Position numbers and translations under genes: made by a program. Under the pieces are notes generated by a model, which was not told where the DNA came from, ran no database searches, and saw only the letters and a list, made by a program, of their open reading frames with translations. From assembly GCF_035582795.1 (NCBI RefSeq), contig NC_134368.1:13932001-13996000 (forward strand): DNA of 64,000 nucleotides. The letters run 5' to 3'. Shown here piece by piece: positions 1 to 12,029 of the stretch. The stretch comes from Mycteria americana (taxonomy: Eukaryota; Chordata; Aves; Ciconiiformes; Ciconiidae). Within the stretch, counting starts at the first letter, position 1. The number at the start of each line of letters is the position of its first letter.

Positions 1-2984
1 TGCTGAACCAATAATTTTCAACTGGTTTCTGATTGATTAATAACACATTAACCTGAGGTGATTCATAAATCTGAGGTGACCTTTAAAACAGCAGTGAAAG
101 TACTTTGGGTGACAACTATTAGAAAACTTAAGGGCAGCCACGCTCTTGCTTTCTGAACAAGCTGCAAGTACTGTGGATGTAAAACAAGGGCTTTCATTCA
201 GTTCTGTCTGTACCTGCCTGGCACACGTTTTACATTCAAATAAACTCCAAAACCTGGAGTTACACCACAGGTATCAGCAACAGAACCCAACTGATTTTGA
301 GAAAAATCTGACAAAACAATTTCACCAGCCTAACTTTAATGATGATATGAGCTCCTATAACAGAGTTGAAGTTGTGCCTTGACAGATGCTTGTGGAAAGG
401 GAACAAAGTGTGAGGCGCTCATTTCAGGTACAGGTTTAAGTCCAGGTTCAGAGATTGTAACCTCTACATAAAGCACCAAAAAGTCATTAGGTAGATCTTA
501 TTTATGTGGCAATCAGATTTTTGGAAGCTTTTTATTCCCTCCCACTCCAGCTATTTTCAGCTGAACTCTTTGTCCCCATTCTGGCCAGACCCACCTAGCT
601 AGATTAGGATTGAATGAAGCACAGCAGCGGTCCCACAGGAGTGTTCACCCACTCATTAATTACACATAGAAACACAATTAAAAGCTCTTGCTGCTTTCTA
701 CAGGAGTTGAATAAAAGCAGAAGATAATCCTTTTAAATTTTGCTTTATGCTTCTTGTATTCATAGCTTTTCAATACCCTTGCACAATGTCAGCAGAATGA
801 GCGTTCCTCCTTTGTTAGCCAGCTGGGTGCACGAAGAACAGCCTGCCTATGAGACTGAACTGTGAATCAGAGCACTAAAACATCATGCCTAAACAGAGCT
901 CTGTGCACTGGCCCAACCAACCATGCAGTTCAACATCCTGTCAGTCATCAGAAAAAATATGTAAAAAGCAAGGGAGAAACATTTGCACAAGTCACACTTG
1001 AGCAATAAATTACCAGGCCTCAGGCTTTTACAGCACTACTGGCAGCCTATTTGCCTAGCACCTGGCTTGGCAGTCCTTCACCATACAACATTCCCTTTGA
1101 CTAATACAAATTGTTTGTAGACAAGGGCAGCAGAAATGGGCCCACAGCAACTAATTCATCAAATCTTAAAGAAAAATTAAGAAAGAAAGAAAAATGTAGA
1201 TCTGCATGGCAAAATACCATTCCAATAACAGCACTTCCATTGTTAGCCTTTGTACAGAAATGGATACCAAAACCCGCTGTCTTCTTGGCAAATCCGAATG
1301 TGACAAAAGAGAGCTGACCTCCTCTTCTATCAACTTGTTCTGCTAAGTTGAAAGGCAACAATTTATTTTTAAGAAAAATATTAAGAAAATCCATGACACC
1401 CCACTAAAAGAATCACAATTGATTTGAAAACTCTTCTCTCAAAGCTCAATAAATTTGTCTCAAGGTAGAAAGCCACATCAGCATTATAGAAGATTGTTTC
1501 TGTGCATTTGAACAGCTTGGTTCTGACTGCTAACTTGACTAAAGTAAGATAGACAATGCTTGATTGACAGAGTTTTTCCATTTGTATATGTCCAGGAATG
1601 TTACAAGACATACATGAGTGCCCCTGGTAACATGAGGGCTAAGAGAACAAACCATAATAGATATAGCCAGATTTGTAAATCCTTGGGATACCAAATGACT
1701 TATGCAGGAATATTACAATAAATTGTCTCTGAAATTGTGGCATGCTGCTTTGGGGAAGGATCTCTTCAGTGTCCTCCCAGGAACAGAACTTTTGCTATAC
1801 TAAATTGCTCTAATTAGCTCTCTTCAGAGCCCTGTGGGTATAGCTATTAGATTTCCAACACAGCGACAACATTCTCCAGGCAACAAGATAGTTACAAAAT
1901 GTACCTTTCAAACTAGTTAGCAAAAAGCTATGGGAACTCAAAGAGTACTCTTTATAATCAGAGCAAGATGTATGATTCTGTATTTTCAGCCTAAGGAGAA
2001 ACTAGGCAGAAAGTAGGTATTACACATTCTCTCTCAGGAGAGATTTCTTAAAATGTTTGCATTAAAAATTATAAATTCTGAATGTACAGATTAACCATTT
2101 TAGTGCTACTCTAATTAAAAGAAAGTAAGGTTATCTCCCCCACACACCCCAACCTGCATTTCAGGATTTAAAGTTTCTGGATTCAAGTAATGATTTAATC
2201 TTTATTGCCCTCTGTTTGAAATGTAAAGGTGTAGCTGATCCTCAGTCTCAATAATCCTTATAGAGGAAATTTTGTTATTATTTTATACACAAGGATCAGT
2301 CCCCTAATATTACACTAGACATCTCCCCACAATGGACTATGGAATACTATGGCTAAGTGGTCTTACCTGCGATCTTTTCTAAAGGGCACAGGTATGAACA
2401 AGTTTGTCTTCACTGCTATATAGTTCAGTAACAGTCTTACAGCTAAATTAACATTTTTAATTTGATTTAGGTATTTCCTGGTAACTGGCCTGAAAGGTCA
2501 CTGCTAGAATATTTACAAAGATATTTTTCTGGTTGGGTTTTTTTTTCCACTTGCTCCCACCATAGCTCAATATTTGGTTCTGATTAGGATGACATAGAAC
2601 ATATCTGATTGGAAAGGTACGATACCCTTTTGCTTTTACCCTCAAAACATTAATAATACAGTTCATATTTGAAATACAAATGTAATGGCACTCTGTTTGC
2701 TGGTTGAATATCAATAGACTGTATCTTAGCATTAGGAGACAGAACTAGCTTTTTTTTTTTTAGAGAAACAGAAATGCCTTGATTTTTCATTTAACTTTTC
2801 AAACACAAATCTTGCATTTATGGCATTTTTCATCTCGAAGGATTACTTCACTGCAAGTGCAATGTTAATAATAAAAGAGAGACTTATAATTCAGTTGACA
2901 TTTTGAATTTTCAAAATATCACAGAAATTCCCTCGTGCTCTCTAAACAACTTTCTTGTAAGGTACTGAAAGATTACTACCCTTA

Positions 2985-3105
2985 ATTTGTAGTTGTAGAA
3001 ATGTGGAAATGAGGTTAAATAACTGCACAAGACCACAAAGTGAATCACTAGAGAAACCAGGAATTATATCCAGACTACCTGATTCTATCACTAGTCCACA
3101 GAAAT
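2985..3105 (+). repeat. Ancient MIR-type SINE fragment
   Basis: The run from about 2,985 reads like a diverged MIR (CORE-SINE) body. It has a gaggttaaataactgcac block (compare the MIR gaggttaagtaacttgccc), then an accacaaagtgaatcac block. A segment like the MIR gggattcgaacccaggtctg follows, here ccaggaattatatccagac, and then a tail resembling gactccaaagcc. The order and spacing of these blocks match MIR. Divergence is high, as expected for an amniote-age copy. Assigned by eye from remembered consensus. Confidence 0.6.
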
Positions 3106-3360
3106 TAGAGGTTAGAGTCCCTTTAAAAAACATCAAGTTGAAAAGCAGCAGCTGGTTAATGTTTTAGAATTCACGATAAGCATTACTTATGATCAAATCA
3201 TATTCAAACTTGGTATTTATGTGAAGAGCAAAAGACCACTTGATATGGAGAGGACTGCTCAAGAACAAAACTATGCTTCTTACTGAACATCTGTGACTGC
3301 CAACCAGGTCAAGCAACAGATGCTGAATACTCATTAGTTGAGTTTAAAAAAAAACGCAAC

Positions 3361-3374
3361 CCACTAGGTGGCAC
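3361..3374 (+). promoter_or_regulatory. Predicted CTCF core motif
   Basis: The 14-mer CCACTAGGTGGCAC satisfies every position of the CTCF core CCASYAGRKGGCRS. It lies about 2.5 kb upstream of the GRPEL1 start, in the forward orientation, pointing towards the four-gene block. Occupancy cannot be read from sequence. Confidence 0.5.
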
Positions 3375-5449
3375 TACAGTTAGAACAGACTGCAACAGTG
3401 TAAGTCGGAACAAAGCATGAAAAAGTCTTTTTTTTGGTCAAAGCGGGACAGTACTTGCAGCCAACATCAGTCATGATGCAGACAAGCTCCATGTAAACTT
3501 GCATGCTCTTCTTTTGTGCTGCATATGCTGTTTAGTCTTAAGCTATCAGTATCTGTGCCAGCTGTGGGGTTTTCTTGACAGCTGTTCAAGTTGAGAAAAT
3601 CACAACAAAATTCATTTTCACTGTAGAGTATCTTGAATATTTGCTTGCAAAAGGCCTATGAACTGTCATTTGGGGCAAACGGGTCCTAATACAAGAAGGA
3701 ACTTGTTTCAGAAATCCAATATATTTTACTTGGGTATAAATGAGACATGCTGGCAATGGGCTTTTCTCAACCTTTTGTTATCAGTTCTGTGATTTTGTGA
3801 TCAATCATTAATCAAGCACAACTTCCAGAGATGGTAGGCAGCAGAGAATGAAGAAAGGCTGAAATAGGAAGCTACACGCTAAGGGTGTCAGGGAAAAACA
3901 ACAGACAGAAAGACAAGACAGGCAGACTGCTCATCTAGGTTTTGTAAGGAACCAATAATCTTTCCAGGAAACATTTTAAAAACATCAGACCTAAAGATCC
4001 ACTTACCTTCTCTGTCTCATTTCCTCATGGCTTTCTGTGGGTATCGTCCTTTACGGCCATTCCTATTTTTCTCCTTGTTCTCTCTGATCATTCCTCAGCA
4101 TTATCAGCATCTTTAACAGATTTCCTCAACTACTACTTTCAGTATTTCTGAGAATGAAGCTTGGAATTTGTGGCTTATCTAGTTTCCAGAAAGCAGTTAC
4201 TGACAGCACTACAGCCACTCCATGTATGGACAGCACATGGCATACACCCTTTTTCTTTGCTGCGTTCTGTATAGGCAAGCTGTTGGACTGTACCAGTGTC
4301 ACATCACAGAATAGTGATCACCAAAATATAAAAACCACGGACTGCAAAACCATTTGGTTCTTATCTTAGAGCTGTTGCCTGTTGTCACCCAAGACTGTTT
4401 ATTGGTATGCTTCTAGCTCTTCCAAATCTTCTCACAGGAGGAGAAATCCACATCCATGTAACTGTAAGAGACAGCAAGACTCCTTGGGATCTAACAGCTG
4501 TCATGGTATGAGGCCACTGGCCTTGTTAGACCATTTATCCTGCTTTCTGCAGAGGCCACGAAGAACACATCATACACAAGCAAACCTGCCAAATAAAGGC
4601 CACACTGAAAACTTACTGCACTCTGCCGAAGTTTGATTTAACTTAGCAAGGTCCTAATTTCTGCAGGATTCTCATGCAGCAAGCCAGAAGTGTCTGCTGC
4701 AGCTTCTTTGTTAGTAATACTTTAATCATACATTTGAATATAACATTTACTGAATTTGCATTATGGAATCTGCATCTTCTCTATCCTTCAGATTTCATTT
4801 GGAAAGTGCACAAATGCATGCAAAAATCAGGTTAAGAGCTGGTGTTCAGGCATCTGTGAATAATCTAGCGCACGCTTTGGGAACATACAATAAATGCATG
4901 ACCTTGATTTTTTTTCCCCTTTTAACAGGATAATGACAAAGTAATTGACAACACTGCTGAAGTTAAGAAGTCATCCAAGTATCACCAAGCAGTGTTTCCG
5001 TAGCCTCGTTATACAGGACACTTGCACAAACTGGCTGCACAAGCAGGTGGCCAAATTTGGAAGCAGTGGCTTAGCAACGTTATCCCTTTTAATGAAAGCT
5101 CAAGATTTTAGATCACGATTATCCAGCAGAAGCATATACAGCCATTACAGCAAGCGTGTATAGACACACATGATGAAAACCTTTACGTGGAGGTTTGCAG
5201 ACAAATTATTGACGGATGCTACAAGGTATTACTGGTAACACGGTTACTTGGCAGTTTAAAAAAAATGAGCTGAAATCTTCAACTTTTTCCATCACAACTT
5301 GCACAGGAAAGATGCAGATCGTCAGACTGGACCACCTGCAGCTACTGAATTGCCTCCAGCTTGCGCTAACCAGTTTTGACAGGAAAATATGGACGCCCGA
5401 CCTTAGCCAGCGCCCTGCTAACTCCCGCAGGCTCTCGTTCCCAACATTA

Positions 5450-6250
5450 TGCTTTAACACCCCGCGGCGGGGCAGCAGGAAGCCGGCGGGGCCCACACTC
5501 AAGGCAAACGCAACCAGACCCGCCGGCCTCCCTCACAAGAGAAAATGGCCCTCTCGGCGCGAGCCCCGCCCCCTCGCCTCGCCCTCGGCCACGCCCACCC
5601 GCGCGTCACCTTCCGCCACGCGGGGGAGCGAGGAGAGCGCTCCTCACTGGAGCTCTCCACAGCGCCCCGGAAGAGCTGCAGGCTCCACCTCCCGCCTCGC
5701 CTGTGTGGCCTGAGGCGTGCATCCGCCTTGAGGATTGGTCGGCGGCCGCGTCACTCTTAGCCTGCCTGCTCGCTGATTGACGGCGGTCGCGCGGAGGCCC
5801 GGAGGGGCGGGCTGAGGCGGTCGGCGGGCAGGAAGGCGCTATGGCGGCCGTGGCCCAGTGCGTGTGGGGCGCGCTGCGCCCGCGGTACCCGCTGCTGAGC
5901 TTCTCCCTGAGGTGAGGGTCGCGCCGCGCCCCCAGACCTGGATGGGACGCATCGGGTCGGGTCCGCGTCTGGGTCCGCACTCACCTCCTCGCCATCGCCC
6001 GGCCGGGCCGGGCCAGGAGGAGAGCGGGGCCCAGCCCCGCCGCGCTGGGGTGCTTCACCCCCCGAGCCCCAGCCCTCCGGCTCTGCGCCGGGGAGCCCCT
6101 TCCTACAGCCGGGACAGGCTGGTGCCGGCCCCCCATCCTCCGCCGCCCTTTGCTGGCTTCCCTTACCCTCCCTTGGGAGAGTGGCCCGGCCAGGCGTTGC
6201 GGGGCCCTCCTGGCCCGGTCTTGAGTCTGAAGGCCTCCAGGCCTGAAGTC
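5450..6250. promoter_or_regulatory. GRPEL1: CpG-island promoter of GRPEL1
   Basis: The base composition changes sharply from AT-rich to CpG-dense around 5,450 and back around 6,250, bracketing the GRPEL1 first exon at 5,841. No TATA box is visible. An inverted CCAAT box (ATTGG, 5,734-5,738) sits about 105 bp upstream of the start codon, and CRE-like GCGTCAC cores occur near 5,603 and 5,749. This is typical of a broad housekeeping promoter. The transcription start is not resolved; it is inferred to lie between about 5,760 and 5,835. Confidence 0.75.
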
Positions 6251-9200
6251 TTGATGTGGCGTGCAGGGCCTTTTGAGGCCTTTTGTCATTGCAGCAGTGC
6301 TCCACCCGGCTCGTCCGTGAACCGGTTTGCTCGGGTAGCTCAGGTAGTTCAGCCTAAGAAACGTTAGGAAGTGATAAATAGTCATCTTCATGGAGACTGG
6401 CCCGATATTTGTGATATAGCAATGAGATACAGCAGCGACACGGAAGGTGCTTTTCGTTGCTCTCTAGCAATCAGCGGCAAACCACTGCTCTCGTTGGTGT
6501 GTTTTCTGGGAGACTGTTGCAGGTGATTGCATCACGTAAACTGGGTTTGCTTCCTGATAGAGTACTGTGCTGAAAACGAGCTCATATTCCCTTAAAAGTG
6601 CTGTGACTTTATAAACTGAATATAATGGACACTTACAAGCTGCTGCCCAGTGGTTGTTACCTTGCAGCAAAGTTATTTTTTGTAACAGTTTAGACAGGCT
6701 AAGTTCAGTTACTTCTGATGAAAGGTTCTGCATACAGTTTTCACGGACCTAGAATTGTTGTATTAATTTGTGCTTTAATGTAAGAATTTTGTAGACATTG
6801 ACGTTTCAAATAAAGTGTCTACTATGTCCAGAAAATGCTAATATCTTATAAAGTAAGCAGTTGATTAATATTGTCCACATGTTTTTGCCTTAGAACTTCT
6901 CCACGACTGCTTTGTGTAGCAACACAACAGAAAAATACTGGCCAGAACTTGGAAGAGGACCAGAGTCAGAGCCAAAATGAGCAGAAGGTTGAACCCAGCT
7001 CTGCTGAAAAAATGTTAACTGAAGAAAAGGCCAAACTGGAAGAACAACTAAAAGAAGTTACTGTAAGTGTCTTTTGATTATCAGGTTGCATACCTTACAA
7101 ACTGCATACCTAAGAGCATTCCTCACAGGTTCTCAGTGCACAATCCGGATGCAGTTGTGTGACTGTGGTTTAGTTGTTGAATAAAAACCTGCAATTCAAT
7201 AATTTCTTTAAACTTAAGAGTAAATGTATTACAAGACCTGAGATGCATCCCTGGTCCAAAATTAAAATTTTGGATAGTTTCTTTCTGATTTCTGGATGGA
7301 GTTGGACCTTCTCCAGCCTGAAAATTTGTTACTGAGTTTTGCTGACTTCAGTTCACTTAAATTTTGCTCAGTGGAGAAATAATTTTTGGAAGCCCATGGA
7401 AGGGTTTGAGTGTGTCTTTGATGTGTGTATTTGTGTGTGCTAAGAGTAGGCTTTCTGAAAACAACTGCTGACTTTTCAAAGGTCAAGGTTAATGATGCTT
7501 AGCTTTTCTATAATAGTCTACTTATTATATACTTAGGAAGTGGAAGTTTCAAACCTTCTTTGTGGAATAGCCCTTCAAACACAAGGCTGAAGCACCACGT
7601 TCCCTCTGTCTGGCCTAATGTATCTTGCATTCTTTCCTGTGTGTGACTTCAGCAGAGGGTGAAGGATGCCCTGAGAGGTGGGAGGCTTGGATTAAACAAA
7701 GGTGTTGCTTTTCTGGATGAGTGCTTTATATAAAATGTCTTTCTAGAGCATTTGAGACTTTGAGAGGTAGCCCAGAACCTTCTATAGAAGCAGCACCTAT
7801 GGATCATAAGTGAACTGAGTTTCCTTTCTGTTGCCCTTCCCAAAGCACTGATGGACAAAGCTGAGATGTCATTTAACAGCGCTGTTGACAGGATTTGCTA
7901 TTGGCTGCCTAACGTGGCTCTTCAGTCAACTTGTTGACTATTTTTATTCTGTTTTGAGATTCTTCACTAGCATATGAAGGTCAAGCATATTCAGAGTGGA
8001 AGCCCAACATGGAGTTCTGGGTTAGGTGGTGAAGCACTCAACCTGAAGTGCCTAAGTTTACTGAATTTCATTCTTAGTACATCTGCTGCTAGATGGCCAT
8101 ATTGCTAGGAATAGACCAAAACTTAACCTGAACAACAGAAGAGTTACACTTCATAGTTTGTAAAGTTTGGAAAAACTGGAGGACAGTCTGTGGTATGTAT
8201 GGAGAGGGAAGAGATGGTTTGAAAGTCATGGCTGGGTTGAATCTCATTTGCCATAGTGTCAAAATACGTTATGACTGATGAAAGCTTTCTGTGAACACAC
8301 ATCAGAAAAAGCAGAAATCTTTGATTCCTAAAAATTGATATATCTGTAGAGTTAAAAATTTCTTCCAGCTAATCTGTTGACAAATACTGAGAGTCTGGAA
8401 ACCCATCTTATTTCCTTTCCCTCACTTCTGTCTGTGCTAAAGTGAAGCAAACATCTGCCTTGGTAGGAGGGATGCTGTGATAATTGGCATGTCATCTTCA
8501 GATTACTCTTTAGATGGTGGGTTTAGGCTATGTAACTGTTTAAAATGCTGTTTTATACTGAATTTGCTGTTTTGAATTATTGTCAACTACCCAACCACCA
8601 GGAATGAAATCTCTTCTGTTACTGGTTTGTCTTTTTTAGGACAAGTACAAGCGTGCCTTGGCAGATGCAGAAAACGTGAGGCAAAGAAGCCAGAAACTGG
8701 TAGAAGAGGCAAAGTTATACGGTCAGTGGAGGCTCCTCTTGTGTATACTTGTAAGACCCAGGAAATGCAAAGCCTGGAAAATTGAGCTGACTGGCCCACA
8801 GTTTTGACAAGTTGTACTTCTGACTACTTGGTTAAAAAAATGTGTTATTTGAGGCAGAGAGGTTTGAACGGTTCCTTGCTTTGCATCGGAACTGTAATCA
8901 TCTCGCTAGACAAGGCCAAGACTTAAACTGCTAAAGGCAACAGCTTGAAATTTTCTTAAATTTGGTATCTGATTTCCTACAACATGTACTGCACTACTAG
9001 ATTTTTCAGTAAGGTTTGCAGCCTGAAGTTTGCCTTTCATGCACTTTGTTCTCAGAACTGACTGCAAAATACTGAACCAAGAGCATGGAATACTAGCTTT
9101 CCTTCTGCTTTGGGGTTTTTTGTTCTTGGTGTTTGTTTTGGGTTTGGTTCTGTTTTGGTTTTTGGGGTTTTCTGGTTTTTTTTAGCCTTTTACATTTTAA

Positions 9201-11448
9201 TAACTTTTCTGTTCTGTTGAAGGCCATAGCTTTCAAAGAGAAGTAATACATTTAGATGGGTGGATTCTTTTCAGTGGTAGGAATGTACAATCACTGGCTA
9301 CGAGGAGTGCTAGAAACACATCTTTCTTCAAGAGCCAGGCTACTGACATCTGATTTTGACAGTTCAAACAAATCTGTAAAGCAGAAATTGTATGCAGATA
9401 CTGCAGCAGAAGAGTGCTATATCAATCACCTTAGTGTTTGACTGTCACCCTGGCTTGAAAAATGAGTTGGCCTTTTCTGCTACACACTATACACAGCTGT
9501 ATAGTTTAATTCTGAATACAGAAGTTTTTATTTCTGAATACAGTTCTTCAGTTAATGTGTACTGTAAGAAAAAGCATTTCTCAGGTACATAGTATTCTTG
9601 TACCATTTCATGGATGTTTCAATGCTTCACACTGAAGTTGATTTTTCAATCAGCATTGCTTCACTAATATGCTACTTAGTGCAGAAGGACTTTGAGTCAT
9701 GTTTGAGCTCAGAGATGCTACAATAGAAATAAATATTCAAATAAAATTTCTCATGAAAACGAAATTAGAGATAATCTGCATGATTCTAAGTTTTATCATT
9801 CATATATGACTGCTTTTGCTGTTGAACAAAGAGAAACTCCTTTCTGAGACTTGCGTAAATTCTTAGAGATGCAGTCACAGGTATCTGCAGAGATAACTTA
9901 CGCAAAAAAACCCCAAACCACCAAGCCCAAACAAACCACCACCTGAAGAGTTTGGTTATTTGGTTTGATCCAGATGAGTAGACAACTGGTTAATCTGTGT
10001 TTGGGACACTTAAGCCCTAACCACAGTTTTAGTTTTAATTTAAAACCTTGATTCATTTGTTCATATTTTTGGAACTACTTGGACAGTGTTAGTTACTGTT
10101 CTATAAAAAGCTCGAGTCTCTATGGAGTTGTGCAGTTGTTAAAGTGACCCTTTCTTGAGAATTAGCTGATCCCTATAGATTGTGCAAGGTGCTTCTGTAG
10201 GTTTTTTTGTTTCAACCAAAGACTTGTCCTCTGGTAATGATCATATCGCTTCTTGGTAAGGAAAAAAAACATCTAAAATGTGAGCTAGAATTAAAAAGGC
10301 TGTCTGTGGCTAAAAAAAACCAAACAAGGCTACCAAAATGCACTGCAGTTTGTCATTGGCTTACCTCTACATAGAAATGTGTTATTCTGCTGAATTGTTT
10401 TGATTTTTCATGATTTCTAGAGGCAGTTTGCCTTAAGTGAGATGAGTCCAGATTCTTTTAGTGTAAGCCAGAGAACAGCTTCAGGATACACGCTACTGTT
10501 AGCTTAGGAATGGCTCAGTCTTACAAGGCACAGCTTCTGACTGTAAAAAGTGGTTTGTGGTGGGAAGGAGAGGTGTGAGTTCTTTTCATTCAAGGAAGAA
10601 TCCCTGTTCATCTCTTGGACTCCTCATCAGTCTGACCACATGCTTTTTCTTCTGCAAATATTTTTAGCACGTCAGATTAGAGAGTAGGAATAGGGCAACA
10701 TAATGCTTGGAACTTTAGGTGAATCCCAGGATGAGAGAGACGTGAGGAAATTACATTAAGCCATCTGAAGGTTTTGGTAACTGGTGAGAATTTTACCTGT
10801 TAATGGCAGGTCATCAGCATAGCTTTAGCTCTTTTAAGTTGAAATACCTTTTTCCATAGAACTAGAGGAGGTGGTGAGGATTTCAAGATATCTGTAATAG
10901 TTCTGTATCATCAAGTAAAACAGGGAAGGACATTTTACCACAAATGTTTACAGTATCACATATCTTGTTAAAAATCTAAAAGAGTACAGATGACTGCTGT
11001 AGGTCTTGGGGTTGTGTGTTTTGTTTGGGGCTTTTTTTTTTTTAACACTTGTTTCCCTCAGTGGACTAATCCCATTCGCGCCTCTTTTATTTTTTTTTTA
11101 GGGATTCAGAGCTTCTGTAAGGACTTACTAGAAGTTGCAGACATTTTGGAGAAAGCAACAGAAAGTGTTCCAAAAGAAGAAATTAAGGATGAAAATCCGC
11201 ACTTGAAGAGCTTATACGAAGGTCTTGTTATGACAGAAGTACAGATTCAAAAAGTGTTTAAAAAACATGGCCTGCTCAGACTGAATCCTGTCGGAGCCAA
11301 GTTCGATCCCTATGAACACGAAGCATTGTTCCATGCTCCCATGGAAGGGAAAGAGCCCGGCACTATTGCATTAGTATCCAAGATCGGCTATAAGCTGCAT
11401 GGGCGTACACTGCGGCCTGCCTTGGTGGGTGTTGTGAAAGATGCTTAG
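5841..11448 (+). CDS. GRPEL1: GrpE-like 1, mitochondrial nucleotide-exchange factor
   Basis: Nucleotide-exchange factor for mitochondrial HSP70 (mortalin/HSPA9) in the matrix; it drives ADP release during protein import through the TIM23 motor. Four coding exons: 5841-5911, 6894-7062, 8640-8721 and 11102-11448, all with GT-AG borders and consistent phases, giving 222 residues (human about 217). The start ATGGCGGCC lies inside the CpG island and opens an Arg-rich, acid-free presequence (residues 1 to about 34). Residues about 60-125 form the long GrpE coiled coil (EEKAKLEEQLKEVTDKYKRA). Exon 4 carries the C-terminal beta domain, including NPVGAKFDPYEHEALF and KEPGTIALVSKIGYKLHGR, near-identical to vertebrate GRPEL1. 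Introns are 0.98, 1.58 and 2.38 kb. The last acceptor is preceded by an almost pure T tract. The neighbour TADA2B is convergent. Confidence 0.97.
9110..9184 (+). repeat. G/T-rich low-complexity tract
   Basis: The sense strand of GRPEL1 intron 3 contains about 75 bases made almost only of G and T, with repeated tttggttt and ttggggttt words. It is a simple low-complexity tract with no transposon boundary or coding sense. Confidence 0.6.
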
Positions 11449-12025
11449 CTGCCTCATCTGAGAATTTAAAATGCCATACAACTATTAAACAGCTGGATGG
11501 TTTTTCTCTTACACTGTGCTTTCCTCATTCCTCTGCCCCGAGAGGTTTAAATGAATTGGTTGAGGTCTCCCAGTGAAAATGAAGCAACCAGTAAGATTCT
11601 CCTGCTTCGTGGTCTTCAACATCACTGTTCCATAAGCTCTCTTAAGTGTGAAATACAAGAGCCATTAAGCCCTCTAACGCTTTAGATTATATAACTTTTT
11701 TTTACAACTATTGCTACCAAAGGTGCATTAAATCAAAAGGAACAAAATGCTCACAAGAATTTTGCAATATTGTGTCTATCACTATGTGTAGGTTGAAAAT
11801 CCAAATAGTGGTTCAAACACTTCCTTTTGTTTTGTAGACTCTAACATTGCAGAAGTGGGTGAAGTAGTACAAATAACCCGTTTTCTGCAAGCATCCATCA
11901 GCTTTTACACACTGATGTGCTAAATGCCCTTTTTTTGTCTATTCAGAAATAATCTCTCTCAACAACTGAAACTGAAACCTTTGTGAATTCTGACCTGTAA
12001 ATAAAAGGCAATGGAGAGTAGACAT
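11449..12025 (+). other. GRPEL1: GRPEL1 3'UTR (inferred)
   Basis: AT-rich sequence follows the GRPEL1 stop. An ATTAAA at about 11,484-11,489 could give a very short 3'UTR, and a canonical AATAAA at 12,000-12,005 gives one of about 570 bases. The canonical hexamer is the better candidate for the main end. No transcript data are available in the window. Confidence 0.5.
12000..12005 (+). terminator. GRPEL1: Candidate poly(A) signal of GRPEL1
   Basis: AATAAA, about 550 bases after the stop codon. A T-rich, GT-containing stretch (cttttgtaattgttc) lies some 20-35 bases downstream, as expected for the cleavage-stimulating element. Confidence 0.5.
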
Positions 12026-12029
12026 CTTT

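Larger units (their letters stand above)
1..5400. other. Non-coding flank upstream of GRPEL1
   Basis: No exon of a recognisable gene was found on either strand. Open frames here are all under about 100 codons and show no family motif. The stretch is AT-rich and contains a MIR-like SINE (about 2,985-3,105) and a CTCF core motif (3,361-3,374). By synteny the next gene to the left should be SORCS2 or another 4p16.1 gene, but nothing in the sequence shows it. Confidence 0.6.

Noticed and set aside
4154-4636. Two consecutive small plus-strand frames upstream of GRPEL1
   Set aside because: Short, Ser/His/Thr-rich, with no Kozak or promoter context and no recognisable protein.
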